A stretch of DNA of 60,882 nt, taken from positions 1 through 60,882 of the forward strand of contig CBFDDH010000012.1 in NCBI GenBank assembly GCA_965603515.1, given 5' to 3'. The notes beneath the pieces were generated by a model, which did not search any database, was not told the DNA's origin, and was given only the letters and a program-made list of their open reading frames with translations. How positions within the stretch are numbered: the first letter of the stretch is position 1; each line of letters begins with the position of its first letter. A program made the position numbers and the translations under genes. This DNA is from JAUVZL01 sp965603515. Its GTDB lineage: Bacteria; Hydrothermota; Tepidihabitantia; SM23-42. Positions 29,402 through 38,501 of this stretch are shown here, piece after piece.

Positions 29402-29862
29402 AAGTCATAGGTATAGACCCGGGGCTCACCGCAACAGGTTATGGTATTATCGAAGATAATAAGTGCATTAGTGCTGGTACGATAAAATCAAAAGAAAAAG
29501 ATTACCACGACAAAATTTTGGAAATATGTAAGCAAATTAAGCATTTGATCGATGTTCATAAACCTAATATAGCCGTGCTTGAGAAGGTGTTCTACCACAA
29601 AAACATCCAGACTTTAATGAAATCATCTGAGTTGCGCGGTGCAATCATCCTTAGTTTGCTCGAAAATGAAATGCCATTGGTTGAATATGCGGCAACCAAG
29701 ATAAAATTAACAACAACTGGAAATGGTCGAGCATCTAAAGAACAGGTAAGGTATTTTATTGAAAAAATTTTAACGAGTGACAAAAAACGTGTTTCCAACC
29801 ATGCAACTGATGCCCTTGCTATTGCGTATACAGCAATCCGGAAAATGAAGGGAATGAAATGA
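29398..29862 (+). CDS. ruvC: Crossover junction endodeoxyribonuclease RuvC
   Basis: RuvC cuts Holliday junctions bound by RuvAB. At 154 residues it is of usual length. The acidic residues are in IGIDPGLTATGYG (Asp near 6), VLEKVFYHKN (Glu near 61) and SNHATDALAIA (His and Asp near the end). The start is TTG, overlapping the yebC stop. The end overlaps ruvA as ATGAAATGA, so the genes are coupled. Confidence 0.96.
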   Translation: MKVIGIDPGLTATGYGIIEDNKCISAGTIKSKEKDYHDKILEICKQIKHLIDVHKPNIAVLEKVFYHKNIQTLMKSSELRGAIILSLLENEMPLVEYAATKIKLTTTGNGRASKEQVRYFIEKILTSDKKRVSNHATDALAIAYTAIRKMKGMK

Positions 29863-30401
29863 TCGGCAGATTGCAGGGCAAAGTAGTAGAAAAATCACCA
29901 CCCTTTCTTATACTCGACGTTTCCGGTATCGGTTTTGCTGTACACACTTCATTACCGACCTTTGAAAAAGTACAAGAAACCCAGGAGATTACGCTCTATA
30001 CCAAATGCCTGTTCAAAGAACCAGAAACATTCATCTACGGCTTTCTCAGCCGCAGCGAGCTAAAAATGTTCCTGGATTTGATATCAGTGTCCGGTGTGGG
30101 ACCTAAATCAGGACTCAATTTCCTATCAAGATTCTTACCCGAAGAGATATCGCAGGCGATTGAAGATGAAAACCTTGAATTGTTGTCATCGGTTCCCAAA
30201 ATTGGCAAAAAACTTGCCAGCAAGATAGTCCTTGAGCTCAAGGGTAAATTGAAATTCGTAGAAAAATCAGGACCCTTTAGCCAAGCAGTGAATGCGCTAT
30301 GTTCACTGGGACTCAGCCGCAGTGAAGCAGTGAATCGACTCAAGGGAATACCCAAAGACATCGGCCTCGAGGAAATGATTAAACAAGCGTTGAGGAAATG
30401 A
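29859..30401 (+). CDS. ruvA: Holliday junction DNA helicase subunit RuvA
   Basis: RuvA binds the four-way junction and loads RuvB. The 180-residue product has the OB-fold start (MIGRLQGKVVEKSPPFLILDVSGIGFAVHTS), paired helix-hairpin-helix motifs (LISVSGVGPKSGLNFL and LSSVPKIGKKLASKIVLELKGKL) and the small C-terminal RuvB-binding domain. It ends in TGA just before the ruvB ATG. Confidence 0.96.
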   Translation: MIGRLQGKVVEKSPPFLILDVSGIGFAVHTSLPTFEKVQETQEITLYTKCLFKEPETFIYGFLSRSELKMFLDLISVSGVGPKSGLNFLSRFLPEEISQAIEDENLELLSSVPKIGKKLASKIVLELKGKLKFVEKSGPFSQAVNALCSLGLSRSEAVNRLKGIPKDIGLEEMIKQALRK

Positions 30402-30402
30402 A

Positions 30403-31413
30403 ATGGAAAAACCTCTAGACAGTGAACTGCTCAAAGGTGAGGAAATTTATGAGTTAACTCTGAGACCAAAAAGCCTAAATGAGTTTGTCGGACAGACTAC
30501 TATTATAGAAAACCTGTCTGTGTTTATCGAAGCCGCCAAGAAAAGGCGCGAACCAATTGAGCATATCCTTCTCTTTGGACCACCCGGTCTCGGTAAGACC
30601 ACACTCGCCCATATCATTGCCAGAGAAATGGAAGCGAATATCTACCCTACTGCTGGACCTATCCTTGAACGACCTTATGATCTTGCCGGCATCCTCAGTA
30701 ACCTCAATGCGGCAGATGTTCTGTTTATCGACGAAGTACATCGTATAAATAAATCAGTTGAAGAGTATTTATACCCGGCACTTGAAGATTTTTGCCTTGA
30801 TGTAATGCAGGATAAGGGCGTGGGCGCCAAGATGCTGCGCCTTAATCTCAATCACTTCACGTTGATCGGCGCAACAACAAGGTCGGGACTTCTTACCTCA
30901 CCCCTACGTTCCAGATTCGGCATGAGTTTCCGGCTTGATTATTACCCAGCTGACGATCTCTATCATATTATTCAACGTTCGGCAAAGATATTAGAGATTG
31001 ATATTGAAGATAATGCGGCAAGTGAAATCGCAAAGAGGGCACGCGGTACACCAAGGATTGCAAACCGCCTTTTAAAAAGAGTAAGAGACTTTGCTCAGGT
31101 CAAAGGTAAAGGCAAAATAGACTTGGCAATATGTGATTATTCTCTGGAAAAGCTTGAAGTCGACCAACGCGGCCTCGATGAAATGGATAAAAAAATTATT
31201 ACAACGATCATCGAGAAATTCAATGGCGGTCCGGTTGGCATTAGTAGTCTTGCCGTAGCAGTTGGCGAAGATGCCCAAACGATTGAAGAAGTATTTGAAC
31301 CCTTCCTGATAATGGAAGGGTTTATCAAAAGAACTCCGCGCGGTAGGGAGGTTACCGGGCTTGCCTACGAGCATTTTGGCATAAAACCGAAACAAGGACC
31401 TTTGTTCAAATAA
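30403..31413 (+). CDS. ruvB: Holliday junction DNA helicase RuvB (ATPase)
   Basis: RuvB is the motor of branch migration. The 336-residue product shows the Walker A (GPPGLGKTT), Walker B (LFIDEVH), sensor (LIGATTRSGLLTSPLRSRFG) and C-terminal winged-helix (FIKRTPRGREVTGLAYEHFG). It starts 1 bp after the ruvA stop. The order yebC-ruvC-ruvA-ruvB is the classical one. Confidence 0.98.
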   Translation: MEKPLDSELLKGEEIYELTLRPKSLNEFVGQTTIIENLSVFIEAAKKRREPIEHILLFGPPGLGKTTLAHIIAREMEANIYPTAGPILERPYDLAGILSNLNAADVLFIDEVHRINKSVEEYLYPALEDFCLDVMQDKGVGAKMLRLNLNHFTLIGATTRSGLLTSPLRSRFGMSFRLDYYPADDLYHIIQRSAKILEIDIEDNAASEIAKRARGTPRIANRLLKRVRDFAQVKGKGKIDLAICDYSLEKLEVDQRGLDEMDKKIITTIIEKFNGGPVGISSLAVAVGEDAQTIEEVFEPFLIMEGFIKRTPRGREVTGLAYEHFGIKPKQGPLFK

Positions 31414-31822
31414 TCCGCTTTACGCAGCTTAAATAAAATCCCAAGTACCAAATTCTCCCGCTTTGCGGGATCCACGATTTTCCTGTATCATAATCCAAAA
31501 TGATAAATCCCGCAATCCATTTGTAGAATTATAATACGAGGCGGGATAAATCGGGACAAGCACCAAATTCCAAACAATATCAAATTTTCTAAATGAAATT
31601 GCTTCCCATTCGATTCACTCAGGTTCACAATGACAAAAGTCAGCCGACTCATCGGATAGGACAACAAAACCGCTCGCAGAAACCATCACGAATTTTACCT
31701 TAATCTGTGATCCAGTCACAAAATTCAGTGTCCCGAGCCTGTCGAGAGAAACCGTTCACGTTAGTGGACCAATACCGCACACAGTGCCAAAACCGCTCAA
31801 CTCAGTTGAGCTATTAGTTCTC
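31414..31822. other. Intergenic stretch with dispersed repeat fragments, no gene
   Basis: It begins with a near-copy of the sequence after purC (TCCGCTTTACGCAG and AAATAAAATCCCAAGTACCA, also at 21125). It also holds a small hairpin CCCGCTTTGCGGG (31460-31472) and the words CCCGAGCCTGTCGAGAG near 31733, similar to 6742. No supported ORF was seen. Confidence 0.65.
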
Positions 31823-31850
31823 TTGACTTTTCCACCTTGCCCTATATAAT
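31823..31850 (+). promoter_or_regulatory. Sigma-70-type promoter, leaderless start
   Basis: TTGACT (31823-31828), a 16-bp spacer, TATAAT (31845-31850), six bases, then the ATG at 31857, with no ribosome site. Confidence 0.82.
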
Positions 31851-31856
31851 CAATTC

Positions 31857-32726
31857 ATGAAGAAAATAATTCTCGGAGTAATTTTCAGCATCTTCACGAT
31901 TGTAAGCTCAGCACAGGCTGATCAGACTAGGATGGATGTATTGATGGCGGGTAACTATATTAATGATATAGTGAACATCGGCGTGTATCCGCACCAATTA
32001 GTAATGTACCAGAATAATATCTATGGTGATATAAAATCTGGGATTGACGATTATGGTGTGGTAATGGCTCCAGTACCCAAGTTCGGTGCATTCGGTGTCT
32101 GGCAGGATCCTGTAGAAAACCGTGGATTCAACCTTGGTTACGCAATCAGTCTAAAGAAATTCGAAATCGGGATATGCGGTTCACCAGCGGAAAACCAAAC
32201 GACATTCGGGATCGGTATAGGCCGAGTTTTTTTCAACCGCCGCTTTGACATCTCCTTTTTGGTCCACGATGCGACCAATGAAGAATGGTTTACGTTCAAT
32301 GCTCGTTTGGCGAAAAGAAAAGGTGATTATATCATCATGCCCAGGTATTCAGTGACCTCGTGGAGCGAACCTTTTGAATATTACCGACATAGAATCGGAT
32401 TAATGATGCAGCGTCTTATTTTCAATGAAGGCTTTGTTTTCCTCATTGCTGAATACGACTTTAGCCGTGGTGATTTTGAAAATGATTATACGCATATCCA
32501 TGCTGGATTTGATCTACCGATAAGCAGAAAAGTAGCATTGCTCCTTGGTGTTAAAGAGAATTTTGTCGACGGCATTGAATCACCCGAGTGGTCTGTAGAA
32601 CCTGGTATAAGCATAAGGATAAGGGAATTCACCCTTGATTTCCATTTAAACCAGGAACGCCTCTTTGACAAAGACGTAACCATTTTCAATTCAGTCGGTC
32701 TTGAACTAAACTTCGGAAGATTTTAA
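31857..32726 (+). CDS. Predicted outer-membrane beta-barrel protein
   Basis: The 289-residue product has a signal peptide (ending S-S-A-Q-A-D). Alternating polar/hydrophobic strands ending in aromatic residues follow (FGIGIGRVFFNRRFDISFLV, FTFNARLAKRKGDYIIMPRYSV, VFLIAEYDFSRGDF, THIHAGFDLPISRKVALLLGVKENF), and the protein ends L-G-L-E-L-N-F-G-R-F. A C-terminal Phe after alternating hydrophobics is the outer-membrane barrel signal. It is short for a porin and no family name is recognised. A leaderless start is predicted. Confidence 0.7.
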   Translation: MKKIILGVIFSIFTIVSSAQADQTRMDVLMAGNYINDIVNIGVYPHQLVMYQNNIYGDIKSGIDDYGVVMAPVPKFGAFGVWQDPVENRGFNLGYAISLKKFEIGICGSPAENQTTFGIGIGRVFFNRRFDISFLVHDATNEEWFTFNARLAKRKGDYIIMPRYSVTSWSEPFEYYRHRIGLMMQRLIFNEGFVFLIAEYDFSRGDFENDYTHIHAGFDLPISRKVALLLGVKENFVDGIESPEWSVEPGISIRIREFTLDFHLNQERLFDKDVTIFNSVGLELNFGRF

Positions 32727-32806
32727 AAGATAACAGCTGGGTTTTGGCAAAGATGCTGGAGATCTTTTTTCTGGCTTCCTAACCCATTAACCAAACCCAT
32801 CTTTTA

Positions 32807-32879
32807 GGGGGTGTAGCTCAGGCGGGAGAGCAGTGCGTTTGCAACGCACAGGCCAGCGGTTCGAGTCCGCTCACCTCCA
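32807..32879 (+). tRNA. tRNA-Ala (anticodon TGC)
   Basis: All four arms fold. The acceptor GGGGGTG pairs with CACCTCC, the D arm is GCTC/GAGC, the anticodon stem GTGCG/CGCAC encloses loop TTTGCAA, and the T arm AGCGG/CCGCT encloses TTCGAGT. The CCA end is not encoded. Confidence 0.97.
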
Positions 32880-32885
32880 CTATAA

Positions 32886-32913
32886 GGCGAGGAATCAGGT
32901 AGAATTCCTCGCC
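32886..32913 (+). terminator. Terminator-like hairpin after the tRNA
   Basis: A perfect 10-bp stem (GGCGAGGAAT with ATTCCTCGCC) and 8-base loop start 7 nt after the tRNA. It lacks a T-run, so it may be a processing or weak termination signal. Confidence 0.5.
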
Positions 32914-33099
32914 AAATCTCAAATTCCAAGCACCAAATTCTCCCGCAGCGCGGGATCCTCGATTTTCCTATACAACAAAAAATAATATGATAAATCGGGA
33001 CAAATTTCAAACAAATCTCAAATTCCAAATTCCCAAATGAAATAATTACCGGAGTAGCAGAGCTTGCTCTGAGCCACTTCCTGCGCGAAACAAGTTTCG

Positions 33100-33969
33100 C
33101 TATTCCATGCTCTTAAAAAGGCGCAAAAAATTACCGTTGAATATTTTTTCGACATCGGATTTCTTGTAGCCTCTTTTAAGAAGTTCATTTTTCAAATCTT
33201 TCAAACCTGCCGGGTTCTCTATCACTGCATCGTTTATGCCGTCAAAATCACTGCCGATCGCAACCGCATCAATGCCGAAGTTTTCAGTCAAATAATCTAT
33301 ATGATCGATTACTGAATGACCACCAAGATGGTATTGTGAAAAGTTGACGCCGACGAGGCCTTTTTTGTCGACTACCGCCTTGATCGCCCGGTCTGCGATA
33401 TTTCTATGAAATGTTTTATTCAACGCCCGTACGCATGAATGTGAAGCAATTACCTGATTATCGCACACATCGCAGACATCGAGTACTGTCTTTGTCGATG
33501 CATGTGAGAGATCGATTATTATATCGTAATTAGCTATCTCTTTGATGAACTGCTTCCCCTTTTTAGTCAGTCCTTTGTTATCTGCTTCCAGAGCAGAGTG
33601 GGCGAGTTTATTCGAGTTGTTCCATGTCAATGTGAAAACACGTACTCCCGTATCATAAAATGCTTCAAATTGTTTGAATGTATTATCAAAGATATGACCG
33701 CCCTCAACCCCGAGTAAAAGGTTGAGCTTTTTGGTGTTTAAATTCTTATAAGAACGGATAATCTGAATCGCTGTTTTCTTCTCCGCGTAGGCAATGGTCG
33801 AGGACAATATCTTAACCGCCTCGACAAACGGGTGTTTTATCTTGGGTTCTATGAAGTGAGCAAAAACTGCTCCCAGATAACTCTGCCTGTACAATTTCTC
33901 GGGCTCAATGTGATTGAATTTACCTTTGGCAATATTACGCGGCGTATCACAGTGAAGATCAAAAACCAA
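33100..33969 (-). CDS. Membrane-type dipeptidase (M19 family)
   Basis: This zinc enzyme usually cleaves dipeptides, including those with a D-residue. The 289-residue product shows the first metal motif (FDLHCDTP), a Glu ligand in LLGVEGGHIF, then IDLSHASTKTVLDVC, VIASHSCVRALN and AIGSDFDGIND. No signal peptide is present, so it is cytoplasmic here despite the family name. The start is TTG at 33969, inside the end of the small membrane-protein gene. It is the last gene of the minus-strand run and may recycle peptides released by the nearby DacB. Confidence 0.88.
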   Translation of the reverse strand: MVFDLHCDTPRNIAKGKFNHIEPEKLYRQSYLGAVFAHFIEPKIKHPFVEAVKILSSTIAYAEKKTAIQIIRSYKNLNTKKLNLLLGVEGGHIFDNTFKQFEAFYDTGVRVFTLTWNNSNKLAHSALEADNKGLTKKGKQFIKEIANYDIIIDLSHASTKTVLDVCDVCDNQVIASHSCVRALNKTFHRNIADRAIKAVVDKKGLVGVNFSQYHLGGHSVIDHIDYLTENFGIDAVAIGSDFDGINDAVIENPAGLKDLKNELLKRGYKKSDVEKIFNGNFLRLFKSME

Positions 33970-34117
33970 AATCTATCCCCAATATGAATTTGCAGAAACA
34001 AAAGATTATTACGATCATCAAAATAACCCCCACGCCGACAAAACGAAACGGCTTCCATTGTTTTTTCCGTTTCATAAAACGGTATTTGCGCGTAAAGAAT
34101 CGTTTTTTTACAGACAT
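33959..34117 (-). CDS. Small basic single-pass membrane protein (52 residues)
   Basis: This ORF fits exactly between dacB and the dipeptidase gene and overlaps the latter by 11 bp. The product has a very basic start (V-K-K-R-F-F-T-R-K-Y-R-F-M-K-R-K-K-Q-W-K), then one hydrophobic segment (VGVGVILMIVIIFCFCKFILG). The ribosome site is weak. It could be a division or envelope anchor of the FtsL kind by shape only; no family is recognised. Confidence 0.5.
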   Translation of the reverse strand: MSVKKRFFTRKYRFMKRKKQWKPFRFVGVGVILMIVIIFCFCKFILGIDFGF

Positions 34118-34135
34118 CAGGCGCTTCTCTGATCG

Positions 34136-35557
34136 CTATTCATCAAAGGACTTCCCACGGGACTTACTCAACTGCTCCTGGAGGCTCATGATAATACCTT
34201 CTTCAATATCCCTGATTTTTTTCCTGGAACAGGTAAAATTATTGAAAATCATTGAAAAACAATAGTAGGTTTCATCGATTCTAAGATAACCAGAAAGACT
34301 GGAGACCGCGTGCAGGGAACCAGTTTTGGCATGCATCTCACCTTCAAAATCATCAAATCTGTTTTCCAGGGTGCCCTGGCCGACTTGAGGCAGAAATTCA
34401 TAGAATGTGCTGGCGTATTTAGACAAGTACATGTAGCGTAAAACAAGTGCGAGATGGTAAGGTGAAACCAAGTTATGGCGTGACAGGCCTGAACCATCCC
34501 AGAGCGAAACTGCGTTCGTATCAGCACCACATATCTTCAAGAATCTCTTGAGAATCCTTATCCCGTGGTAAAAGGTCCCCTTGCCATAAAACTGAGCACC
34601 AAGTGTTTTCAGCAAAATTTCAGCATAGAGATTCACGCTCTCAGTATTGGTCTCGCTCAGTATATCATTCAGAGGCGGCGAAACCACAGAGTCGATAAAT
34701 ACCAGCGGATGAGGATTCATGGACATATAGAGTAGTGTATTATTCTCCTTCACCAGATCACCGTATACACTAATACCCTCAGCATTTAACCTTTCTTTGA
34801 AATAACTGCCCACGAAAAGTGCCGGATCCTTCACGGCAACTGGAATGTCTTTTTCATGCCCCTGACCAATACCACCATCTACGTAGATAGTGTTTTCCTC
34901 TGGTCTTCGATAGATAATAATACTATCCTCACCTTTCTTGGTCTTCATCTTATTTACCAATGTCACGTATTGAGTACTGGGTTCAAGGATAACCTCGGCA
35001 TATTCCCCGAGCTCGGTTGATCTGATTCTAACATTTATGTAATTTTTGTTCATGGACAGTCCGGAAATCTCGGCGGCGTACCGTGCATCAAGGTAATGCC
35101 ACGCCCAGCCCGTGGGCAACCGTTCACTCGTGAATGTATTGCCGTGGAGACTTATATCGTTGAAATAACTCTCATTGACCACGATATTGCCGGTCACCTC
35201 TTGGATTCCGTGTCCTTTGATCTTTGCCACAAAGCGCTCCATATCAGCGAGACTGAATGTTGGGTCACCACCGCCAAGGACAATAATGTCACCGACCAGA
35301 CGGTTATTTTTCACTATTCCACGCAAGGCAAGACGCGTTACGTAACGGTACGTTGTACCAAGATAACACATACTAGCACCGGTAGTAACCAACTTCATAT
35401 TAGAAGCCGGTATAAGAAGCTTCTGGCTATTGCGTGCATAAACCAGGCTATCATTACTCAATTTCAAAACATAGACTCCGTACTGTGCGGTTTTCAGTTC
35501 AGGTCGATTCAAAAAACTGTCTATGGATAAGGAACAGATGATCAAGAACAATATCAT
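34136..35557 (-). CDS. dacB: D-alanyl-D-alanine carboxypeptidase/endopeptidase, PBP4 (S13) family
   Basis: The enzyme trims or opens cross-links in peptidoglycan. The 473-residue product has a signal peptide (M-I-L-F-L-I-I-C-S-L-S-I-D-S-F). The active-site motifs are SxxK in IPASNMKLVTTGA (near residue 53), SxN in NTESVNLYAEILLK and KTG in MHAKTGSLHAVSSLSGY. The start overlaps the stop of the DUF177 gene as ATGA at 35557, so it is coupled to it. Confidence 0.93.
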   Translation of the reverse strand: MILFLIICSLSIDSFLNRPELKTAQYGVYVLKLSNDSLVYARNSQKLLIPASNMKLVTTGASMCYLGTTYRYVTRLALRGIVKNNRLVGDIIVLGGGDPTFSLADMERFVAKIKGHGIQEVTGNIVVNESYFNDISLHGNTFTSERLPTGWAWHYLDARYAAEISGLSMNKNYINVRIRSTELGEYAEVILEPSTQYVTLVNKMKTKKGEDSIIIYRRPEENTIYVDGGIGQGHEKDIPVAVKDPALFVGSYFKERLNAEGISVYGDLVKENNTLLYMSMNPHPLVFIDSVVSPPLNDILSETNTESVNLYAEILLKTLGAQFYGKGTFYHGIRILKRFLKICGADTNAVSLWDGSGLSRHNLVSPYHLALVLRYMYLSKYASTFYEFLPQVGQGTLENRFDDFEGEMHAKTGSLHAVSSLSGYLRIDETYYCFSMIFNNFTCSRKKIRDIEEGIIMSLQEQLSKSRGKSFDE

Positions 35558-36111
35558 TTTCTCTTACTCCTTCTCTTGCCGGTTTTCTTTTTTACCAATA
35601 CTGGTGTAAAAAGACCTACGTCTTCAACTTTGCATTTGCATTTCTTTGTGTTTCTGTTGATCCCGCAAACCGGACACAATCCGCGACATCCCTCATGGCA
35701 AAGCTGAGTGATTGGTATTGAAAGCACAATAGCTTCCCTTATACCAACACTGAGATCAATGCTATTACCTGAAACGTATATTCGCTCGACCTCAGAGAAC
35801 TTCAAATCCACTTTCTCAGCATCTTTATTTGGGTCTTTACCCTGGATATAGACCAGATATAGGCTGGTTTTGAAGTCCCTAGAAAAGCTGTTCAAACAAC
35901 GGGTGCATTTCAAATAAGCTTTAAAAACAACTTCAAAATCCGCGGTAATGCCTATTGCTAAACTATTAAGTTCGATGCGTGCACTGATCGAACCGAATCT
36001 CTCAACCGATTTCATCTTAAGGTCAAACTCGGACGCACCGAGACTATCGAAAGTAACAATAGTCTCTTCCCTTATTTCACCAATCGCAATTAGAAACTTC
36101 GCAACAGCTAT
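35554..36111 (-). CDS. DUF177/YceD family protein with apparent AUA start
   Basis: Family members are short, usually precede rpmF and are linked to ribosome biogenesis. Here a zinc-type Cys set is visible (LKCTRCL near residue 68, then C-H-E-G-C-R-G-L-C-P-V-C-G). No ATG, GTG or TTG exists in frame before the Met at 36015, which would lose the conserved N-terminal strand. An in-frame ATA at 36111 lies 8 nt after AAGGAG and overlaps the upstream stop as ATAG, giving I/M-A-V-A-K-F-L-I-A-I-G-E-I-R-E-E. This start gives 185 residues, the usual length. The rpmF gene is not next to it. Confidence 0.75.
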   Translation of the reverse strand: MAVAKFLIAIGEIREETIVTFDSLGASEFDLKMKSVERFGSISARIELNSLAIGITADFEVVFKAYLKCTRCLNSFSRDFKTSLYLVYIQGKDPNKDAEKVDLKFSEVERIYVSGNSIDLSVGIREAIVLSIPITQLCHEGCRGLCPVCGINRNTKKCKCKVEDVGLFTPVLVKKKTGKRRSKRK

Positions 36112-37388
36112 GTTTTCTGCTCCTTTTTCCTCGCCGCCGGGAACAGAATATTGTTTAGGATCAATCGGTAACCGGGCGAATTGCTGTGTTTTCTCAAATC
36201 AGTTGGCGGATCATTAACAAAATGCTGATAATCTTCTGGATCATGACCGGCAAGGTATGTAAAGGTACCTTTACCATAGTTGCCGTGCAGGTATTTCACC
36301 TCGTTAGTCCCACTTACCTCGGCTAAGATCAATACGGAAGTCATGATCGTACTCTTTCTAAACCCAGAACATTGCCCAAGGAACTCCTTGACCAATGCCG
36401 TGTGATTTTGAACGAGCATACATGGTACTGGATCGAATTTTGCGGAGAAATCAAATAACGAGATGTATGTCTCGGGACCGCGTCCATGAGCTTCGTTAGT
36501 CACATCAATCGTGGAATGCTCATAGATAAGCGGGTTGAGGATCAACTCGAAGTTTTCAAAAGCCAAACATTGAGAAAAATCCAACTTGCTGTTTGCCGCC
36601 GCGTCAAAAGGGTCGTGGTCATAAACATCGTGGCATATATCGATATCCTGCGCGGCCAAACCTATATCGTATGTATCACAAGCCGAGCACATCGAAAATA
36701 CGAAACCACCCTTTTCAATATAATCTTTTATGGTCAATGCAACAGCAAGTTTCATTTTGGAAACTTTTGTAAAACCGAGTTTCTTTGCCAGTTCTTCATT
36801 TATCCTGACTTCTTCTTTGTACCAATCAGTATTTGCGGAACTGCCGTAGAATTTACCGTACTGACCAGTAAAATCTTCGTGGTGGAGATGGAGCCAGTCA
36901 TATTGCATGAGCTTACCACGCAGCACATCTTCGTCCCATACCTGTTCATATGGAATATCTGCATACTCTAAAGCGAGTGTCACGGCATCATCCCAAGGTT
37001 CAAAATTGTCCGGGATATAAACAGCGATTCTTGGTGGTTTTTCGAGAAGGATAACATCCATATTGTTTTCCTCTATCGTCTGGTAGATCTCAAGTATGTT
37101 CCCAGGTGGAATGATTTCCCACACCACATTGTTCAAGGCACAGTCTTTTTCAAGCCTGGGCTCATAATCCATGAGAAAAGAACCGCCCTGGTAGTTTAAC
37201 AGCCATTCAACATTTATCCCCATTTCCAGAGCGCGAAATGCAATGCCGTATGCTTTAAGATGATCAATTTGACCAATCTCCATAGGGATAAGGATTTTAT
37301 CTGCAAAAATGAATATAGGGATTAGGAATATTATACATCTTGTTAATAAACGCTCTACACAATATTTATGCTGTGAAATGCGAAGCAT
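36108..37388 (-). CDS. Exported ThuA/GATase-like conserved protein
   Basis: The likely start is the ATG at 37388 (426 residues); a further upstream start at 37424 lies in a repeat-like tract. A hydrophobic segment (CIIFLIPIFIFA) precedes KILIPMEIGQIDHLKAYGIAFRALEMGINVEWLLNYQGGSF, typical of a Bacteroidetes-rich family often labelled asparagine synthetase B without support. Other motifs are YDWLHLHHEDFTGQYG, GFVFSMCSACDTYDIG and YLAGHDPEDYQHF. The M-C-S-A-C-D segment sits where GATase-like folds have their nucleophile. The function is unknown. It is coupled to the DUF177 gene. Confidence 0.7.
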   Translation of the reverse strand: MLRISQHKYCVERLLTRCIIFLIPIFIFADKILIPMEIGQIDHLKAYGIAFRALEMGINVEWLLNYQGGSFLMDYEPRLEKDCALNNVVWEIIPPGNILEIYQTIEENNMDVILLEKPPRIAVYIPDNFEPWDDAVTLALEYADIPYEQVWDEDVLRGKLMQYDWLHLHHEDFTGQYGKFYGSSANTDWYKEEVRINEELAKKLGFTKVSKMKLAVALTIKDYIEKGGFVFSMCSACDTYDIGLAAQDIDICHDVYDHDPFDAAANSKLDFSQCLAFENFELILNPLIYEHSTIDVTNEAHGRGPETYISLFDFSAKFDPVPCMLVQNHTALVKEFLGQCSGFRKSTIMTSVLILAEVSGTNEVKYLHGNYGKGTFTYLAGHDPEDYQHFVNDPPTDLRKHSNSPGYRLILNNILFPAARKKEQKT

Positions 37389-37442
37389 ATTCCACCGGGA
37401 TGTTCTTCGCCCTACGCTATACACTCTACGCCCTACGTTTTT

Positions 37443-37904
37443 TCACTCTTCGTGTTTCTTTATGATATTCAGTATCTCATCTGGGTTATCGGCATCTTTT
37501 AAAAGTCGGCGTACCTCCTGCTTGCGCAATAACCTGGAAAGTTTAGCCAAAGCCATAATATACTCGCTTTTCTTATCGACTGGTGAGGCAATGAGAAAAA
37601 TGAGATGGGACGGTTTACCGTCAATTGACGAAAACTCTACGCCTTTTTCAGATCGCGCAAAGGCGAGGACGAGATTCTTGACCGCTTCAGTACGCGCATG
37701 TGGTATAGCAATACCATCCCCAATGCCTGTGGATTCAAGGTTCTCGCGCTTAGCCAGGGCTTTCTGAAACTTCTCACCATCTTCGACGAATTTATTAGCA
37801 ACCATATGACCAACTAGTTCCTTCAGCACGGCGATCTTCTCTCTGGATTTTATCTTCATGATAATCGCTTCAGGCTTAAGGACCTCTGATATCTTCAAAA
37901 CCAT
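37443..37904 (-). CDS. PTS EIIA component, fructose/nitrogen (PtsN-like) type
   Basis: The 153-residue product shows the phospho-acceptor histidine in ESTGIGDGIAIPHARTEAV, followed by FARSEKGVEFSSIDGKPSHLIFLIASP. Domain length and order match PtsN/FruA EIIA. No EIIB or EIIC gene is nearby, so a regulatory role is more likely than sugar uptake. The distant sigma-54-type promoter at 58.7 kb is of interest because ptsN is often tied to sigma-54 loci, but the two are not adjacent. Confidence 0.85.
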   Translation of the reverse strand: MVLKISEVLKPEAIIMKIKSREKIAVLKELVGHMVANKFVEDGEKFQKALAKRENLESTGIGDGIAIPHARTEAVKNLVLAFARSEKGVEFSSIDGKPSHLIFLIASPVDKKSEYIMALAKLSRLLRKQEVRRLLKDADNPDEILNIIKKHEE

Positions 37905-37998
37905 TACACCCCCTTACATATTTGGGAAGATGGGTTGGGGCTTGGATGCTGGATACATGTTTTCCCGCTTCTTAACCCTGAACCCAATAACCATTTTT

Positions 37999-38394
37999 TC
38001 ATAATCCTATTACTGGAACCGTTGATGAAACAAACAGCTTTTTGGTCTCATCCTTTCGTTTCACTAACAAAGCATCGATGCTGTATGCATCGATATATTT
38101 ATTCACAATGGTCGTCGCGATACCGTTCTCGAGATGAAGTGAAGTCGAAACACCCATTTTATCCGCTGCATCTTCGATTAAGTAAAGTGACTGCCATCCT
38201 TCATCTTCAATCTTTTTGCGCAATGTTTCGCTTTTCTTATGAGTCAAACGTGCAAGCCTAGATATCCTACTGGTCTCAATAATAAATAACACAAAAAGCT
38301 TGCTCTTAAATCTCTTGCACAGCTGAATTGCTGACTCATCAATATGCTGGTCACTAGGGTCAGTTAAAACAAGAATCACTTTTTTGAATTTCAT
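37999..38394 (-). CDS. Universal stress protein (UspA-like)
   Basis: The start is taken as the ATG at 38394 (M-K-F-K-K-V-I-L-V-L-T-D-P-S-D), since the usual family opening follows it. The 131-residue product has the alpha/beta pattern (KLFVLFIIETS, TSLHLENGIATTIVNKYIDAYSIDALLVKRKDE, TVPVIGL). The ATP-binding G-x-x-G-x-x-x-x-x-G-S loop is not complete (only D-E-T-K-K-L-F-V-S-S-T-V-P), so nucleotide binding is doubtful. Confidence 0.7.
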   Translation of the reverse strand: MKFKKVILVLTDPSDQHIDESAIQLCKRFKSKLFVLFIIETSRISRLARLTHKKSETLRKKIEDEGWQSLYLIEDAADKMGVSTSLHLENGIATTIVNKYIDAYSIDALLVKRKDETKKLFVSSTVPVIGL

Positions 38395-38501
38395 GCTAAA
38401 ATACACAGTAACAACAGAGCGAACACAGGAATCGCTGAACCAATAAATTCCGTGTAATCAGCGCTTTTCATGCTCTTCTTTTCGCCATCTCATACCCTCT
38501 C

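Noticed and set aside
32886..32913. Strong rho-independent terminator for the tRNA
   Set aside because: The hairpin is excellent but lacks a T-run, so it is reported only as terminator-like.
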